A DNA stretch of 9,087 nucleotides from an uncultured Eubacteriales bacterium (GTDB lineage Bacteria; Bacillota; Clostridia; Oscillospirales; CAG-272). The position numbers and the translations under genes are program-made. Positions 7,196 to 9,087 of this stretch are shown in pieces. Each line of letters starts with the position of its first letter. The first letter of the stretch is position 1. The stretch spans positions 1 to 9,087 of the forward strand of contig CASEEB010000170.1 of assembly GCA_949286815.1 (NCBI GenBank). Direction: 5' to 3'. The notes below the pieces were generated by a model that worked only from the letters and a program-made list of their open reading frames with translations, was not told where the DNA came from and ran no database searches.

Positions 7196-7375
7196 GGAAT
7201 ACCGTTAAAAAAGAAGCGCTTTGGAGAAGTTGCGGCAGATGTATTAGGTGGTGTGGAATCAATGCAACATAGTGATGAATACATAGAAAGGGGGTTTGAA
7301 TATTTGTATCATGCTAAGCAAAATAAAATAAAAACGTTTTATAATGTAATAGCATGGGACAGATATGGTTCTTAA
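7196..7375 (+). pseudogene. Headless C-terminal fragment of an unknown protein, possible orphan toxin tip
   Basis: An open frame of 59 codons lies between an in-frame TAA (7193-7195) and TAA (7373-7375), too short to be in a standard long-ORF list. It reads GIPLKKKRFGEVAADV at the start, is charged and amphipathic in the middle (DEYIERGFEYLYHAKQ), and ends YNVIAWDRYGS. There is no start codon with a good ribosome binding site at its head; an internal ATG at 7262 would leave 37 residues. Its stop overlaps the next gene's ATG by one base (TAATG), the arrangement expected of a real gene end with a coupled partner. It sits at the point where the DNA becomes AT-rich. I infer that it is the remnant 3' end of a larger gene, plausibly the tip of an RHS-type toxin with the next gene as its immunity gene. 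The family is not recognised. A 59-codon open frame alone could arise by chance. Confidence 0.42.
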
Positions 7376-7803
7376 TGAAAAAATTTTTGATTGTATTATT
7401 ATGTTTTGTTCTTTTGATTGTTAGCTCATGTATTTATATCAACTATACATGGGAACAACGTGAAAAAGAATATTACTCTGATAAAGATGTCTTTGTTGAG
7501 TGTCAAGGTACTGTCACATTTATCAACAAAACAGAAAATATGATTTATCTTGCATTTGATTTTGATCAATCAAAAAATAATTTCTCTGATTCCAGTTTTA
7601 AATTAAATGAAGTAAATAGTCAAATAGTTATAGAAGCTGGTTTTATAAGAGAAATCAGAAATGGAGATACAGTAAATTTTATTTCTGCTCCGGAATATTT
7701 TGGAGATGGATATGTATACCCTATAGTCGGTCTGTCAACAAAAGATAAAGTGTATCTCGATTTTGAGACCGGATATAACAATTTGATGCAAACTTATGAA
7801 TAG
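7375..7803 (+). CDS. Small putative lipoprotein or membrane-anchored protein, candidate immunity protein
   Basis: A 142-residue protein, not recognised. Seen: a classic hydrophobic leader MKKFLIVLLCFVLLIVSSC with a lipobox-like VSSC at Cys19, so either a lipoprotein exported and anchored at Cys19 or a single N-terminal helix. The rest (about 25-142) alternates hydrophobic and polar residues (QGTVTFIN, IYLAFDFD, GDTVNFIS), suggesting a small beta-barrel outside the membrane. An upstream in-frame ATG at 7354 would put seven extra residues before the leader and spoil it, so 7375 is chosen. There is no strong Shine-Dalgarno site, but the ATG overlaps the preceding stop (TAATG), suggesting coupling. 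A TATAAT at 7340-7345 has no -35 partner. Base composition is very AT-rich (12 of 60 G/C at 7381-7440). Its position after a toxin-tip-like fragment and before an RHS module suggests an immunity role. That is inference only. Confidence 0.65.
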   Translation: MKKFLIVLLCFVLLIVSSCIYINYTWEQREKEYYSDKDVFVECQGTVTFINKTENMIYLAFDFDQSKNNFSDSSFKLNEVNSQIVIEAGFIREIRNGDTVNFISAPEYFGDGYVYPIVGLSTKDKVYLDFETGYNNLMQTYE

Positions 7804-7820
7804 ATTCAATTGAGATATAG

Positions 7821-7854
7821 AGGGCTGGTTTTAAAATAAATAATAACCAGCCCT
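7821..7854. repeat. Perfect 10-bp inverted repeat at the left edge of the RHS module
   Basis: AGGGCTGGTT (7821-7830) and AACCAGCCCT (7845-7854) pair perfectly over a 14-base AT-rich loop. No T-run follows the right arm, so it is not a good terminator on the + strand. The hairpin starts just after the in-frame TAG (7818-7820) that bounds the RHS frame, and RHS similarity begins at its right arm. Confidence 0.7.
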
Positions 7855-8879
7855 TGAACGACTCTCAGATACTGACAGAACAGAGGGATGACAAACTGCT
7901 TGTATTCCTGTACGATGAATCCGGCTCACCGATTGGGATGCAGTACCGCACGAAGAGCATGGCTGAGGGGACGTTCTATACATATCTGTTTGAAAAGAAT
8001 TTTCAGGGGGATATAATAGCTGTCTATAATACAAGCGGAACAAAGCTAATCAGTTACTATTATGACGCTTGGGGAAACTTTGTAAAGACAACGCACAATA
8101 TATCAGGAACTAATGTAGGAGCTCAGTATAATCCGTTCCTCTATAGAGGCTATTATTACGATACAGAACTTGGTTTTTACTATCTCCAGAGCAGATACTA
8201 TGATCCGTTTTATGGTAGGTTTATTAATGCGGACAGTTATCTTTCAACCGGTACAGGGTTGCTTGGTTACAATATGTATGCGTATTGTAACAATAACCCG
8301 ATTTCTTATATTGATTCTGAGGGTAAAGTACCAGACTGGATAAAAGATACAGTGAAGTGGGTAACTCAAAATATAGTTATACCCGTAGAAGAAACAGCAA
8401 AAAATATTTTGTCTAAACTTGATTTAACTTTATCTAAAGGGATTAGTATAAACGCATCGACAAGTATATTTACTTTTGGTTTTCAATTAGGTTTATCAAT
8501 AGATACTGAAGGTAATATTGCGCTACAGTATTCATTTTCAAGTGGATTTACAGGAGGATTTCCGAGTGCTTCGATTTCTATGTATGAAACCTTAACTAAT
8601 GCCCCCAGTATTTATGATCTTACAGGAATGGGGTATCAAATAGGTGGTTCATATGGGGCGATAGTATATGGAGTCCCAGTCGTTGCTGGGGGTAATTTTG
8701 ATATTATACCAAGCTCTAATAATGGTGATACTTATTATGGTATTACATCATCTGCCGGATTGGGAGTCCCGGGTAAAGAATTTTATGTGACGGGTGGAAT
8801 GACTGGAACAGTATCGGGAATTGGCTTTAATGTATTTGACTTTGCTGAGTCAATATTTCAAAAAATTATGGAGTGGTAG
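7854..8879 (+). CDS. 5'-truncated RHS core protein with a variable C-terminal tip
   Basis: About 341 residues counted from a TTG at 7854; the frame is open back to 7821. Only the end of an RHS protein is present; full proteins usually exceed 1,000 residues. Seen: the opening NDSQILTEQRDDKLLVFLYD resembles the last YD repeats; YYYDAWGNF is a YD repeat; the RHS-associated core signature spans about 97-129 (YRGYYYD, YYLQSRYYDP, GRFINADSY) and continues through LLGYNMYAYCNNNPISYIDSEG to residue 158. The DPxG typical of the core's end is DSEG here. The tip (159-341) is Gly/Ser-rich with alternating beta-like segments and contains no His, Cys or Arg. GC falls from about 42% in the core (7861-7920) to 25% in the tip (8401-8460). 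No standard start with a ribosome binding site exists, so it is probably a silent, displaced cassette. Known: RHS cores form a shell around a C-terminal toxin. The toxin type here is not recognised. Confidence 0.8.
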   Translation: MNDSQILTEQRDDKLLVFLYDESGSPIGMQYRTKSMAEGTFYTYLFEKNFQGDIIAVYNTSGTKLISYYYDAWGNFVKTTHNISGTNVGAQYNPFLYRGYYYDTELGFYYLQSRYYDPFYGRFINADSYLSTGTGLLGYNMYAYCNNNPISYIDSEGKVPDWIKDTVKWVTQNIVIPVEETAKNILSKLDLTLSKGISINASTSIFTFGFQLGLSIDTEGNIALQYSFSSGFTGGFPSASISMYETLTNAPSIYDLTGMGYQIGGSYGAIVYGVPVVAGGNFDIIPSSNNGDTYYGITSSAGLGVPGKEFYVTGGMTGTVSGIGFNVFDFAESIFQKIMEW

Positions 8880-8881
8880 AT

Positions 8882-9087
8882 ATGAAATATATAAAAACTG
8901 CACTGTTACTTTCGCTATTCTTTATTTTAATAGGTGGTAATATGGTAGTAATAGCATTAGCAATGGATACCGGTTTTACAACTGAGACTGTATTGGACAA
9001 AGACGCTGAGCGTATTATTGAGAATATAGATGTTAAGTTGTTAAAAGAAGAACCAAAAGGAATGTCTATAAAGTGTTTTGACGTTAA
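8882..9087 (+). CDS. Membrane-anchored or secreted small protein, candidate immunity protein (3' truncated by the window)
   Basis: The first 68 codons of a gene that runs off the right edge; the frame has no stop before 9087. Seen: the leader MKYIKTALLLSLFFILIGGN continues hydrophobic through MVVIALAM, giving a signal peptide or one membrane helix (about residues 6-28). An acidic, charged region follows (TETVLDKDAERIIENI). GGAG at 8870-8873, inside the end of the RHS frame, is 8 bases from the ATG and supports the start. Only 2 bases separate it from the RHS stop codon. The position directly after an RHS tip is where the cognate immunity gene sits in polymorphic toxin loci. Its membrane anchoring would suit a toxin that acts at the membrane. 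The family is not recognised, and the immunity role is inferred from position. Confidence 0.65.
   Translation, partial: MKYIKTALLLSLFFILIGGNMVVIALAMDTGFTTETVLDKDAERIIENIDVKLLKEEPKGMSIKCFDV

Noticed and set aside
7340..7345. TATAAT as a dedicated promoter for the 142-residue gene
   Set aside because: No -35 box or extended -10 element at the right distance, and perfect -10 hexamers are frequent in DNA this AT-rich.

Overview
The window reads as a piece of a Clostridia-type (Bacillota) chromosome. The evidence is strong AGGAGG-like ribosome binding sites, every gene on one strand, a DUF512 radical-SAM gene directly before der, a TPM-domain protein paired with the tail of a zinc-ribbon/PriA-like protein, and an RHS core of the type common in gut Clostridia. 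A genus cannot be assigned from this sequence.

Positions 1 to about 6930 are a compact, moderate-GC housekeeping block. In order it holds: the 3' end of a membrane-anchored protein whose tail is typical of clostridial 'zinc ribbon / PriA-like' proteins; a secreted and membrane-anchored TPM-domain protein whose start overlaps the previous stop; a PDZ-radical SAM-DUF512 protein; the ribosome-assembly GTPase Der; an unrecognised two-transmembrane protein; the ribosome-associated GTPase ObgE; and a family I inorganic pyrophosphatase. Der and ObgE both act in maturation of the large ribosomal subunit. The pyrophosphatase removes the pyrophosphate released by biosynthesis.

Positions 6930-7195 are non-coding. 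They contain an intrinsic terminator at 7115-7156 that closes the housekeeping block.

From about 7196 to the right edge the sequence is clearly more AT-rich (samples of 20-32% GC at 7381-7560, against well over 40% in the block to the left) and looks acquired. It appears to be an array of RHS/polymorphic-toxin tip modules. The layout is a headless 59-codon C-terminal fragment; a small membrane or lipoprotein gene overlapping its stop codon; a 5'-truncated RHS core with an unusual 183-residue C-terminal tip; and a second small membrane-anchored gene two bases further on that runs off the edge. This toxin-tip, small gene, toxin-tip, small gene layout is how displaced (orphan) RHS tips and their immunity genes are stored. 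The tip contains no histidine, cysteine or arginine, and both small neighbours have hydrophobic N-termini, so a membrane-acting toxin is more likely than a nuclease or deaminase. That is an inference. This right-hand region is the most interesting part of the window.
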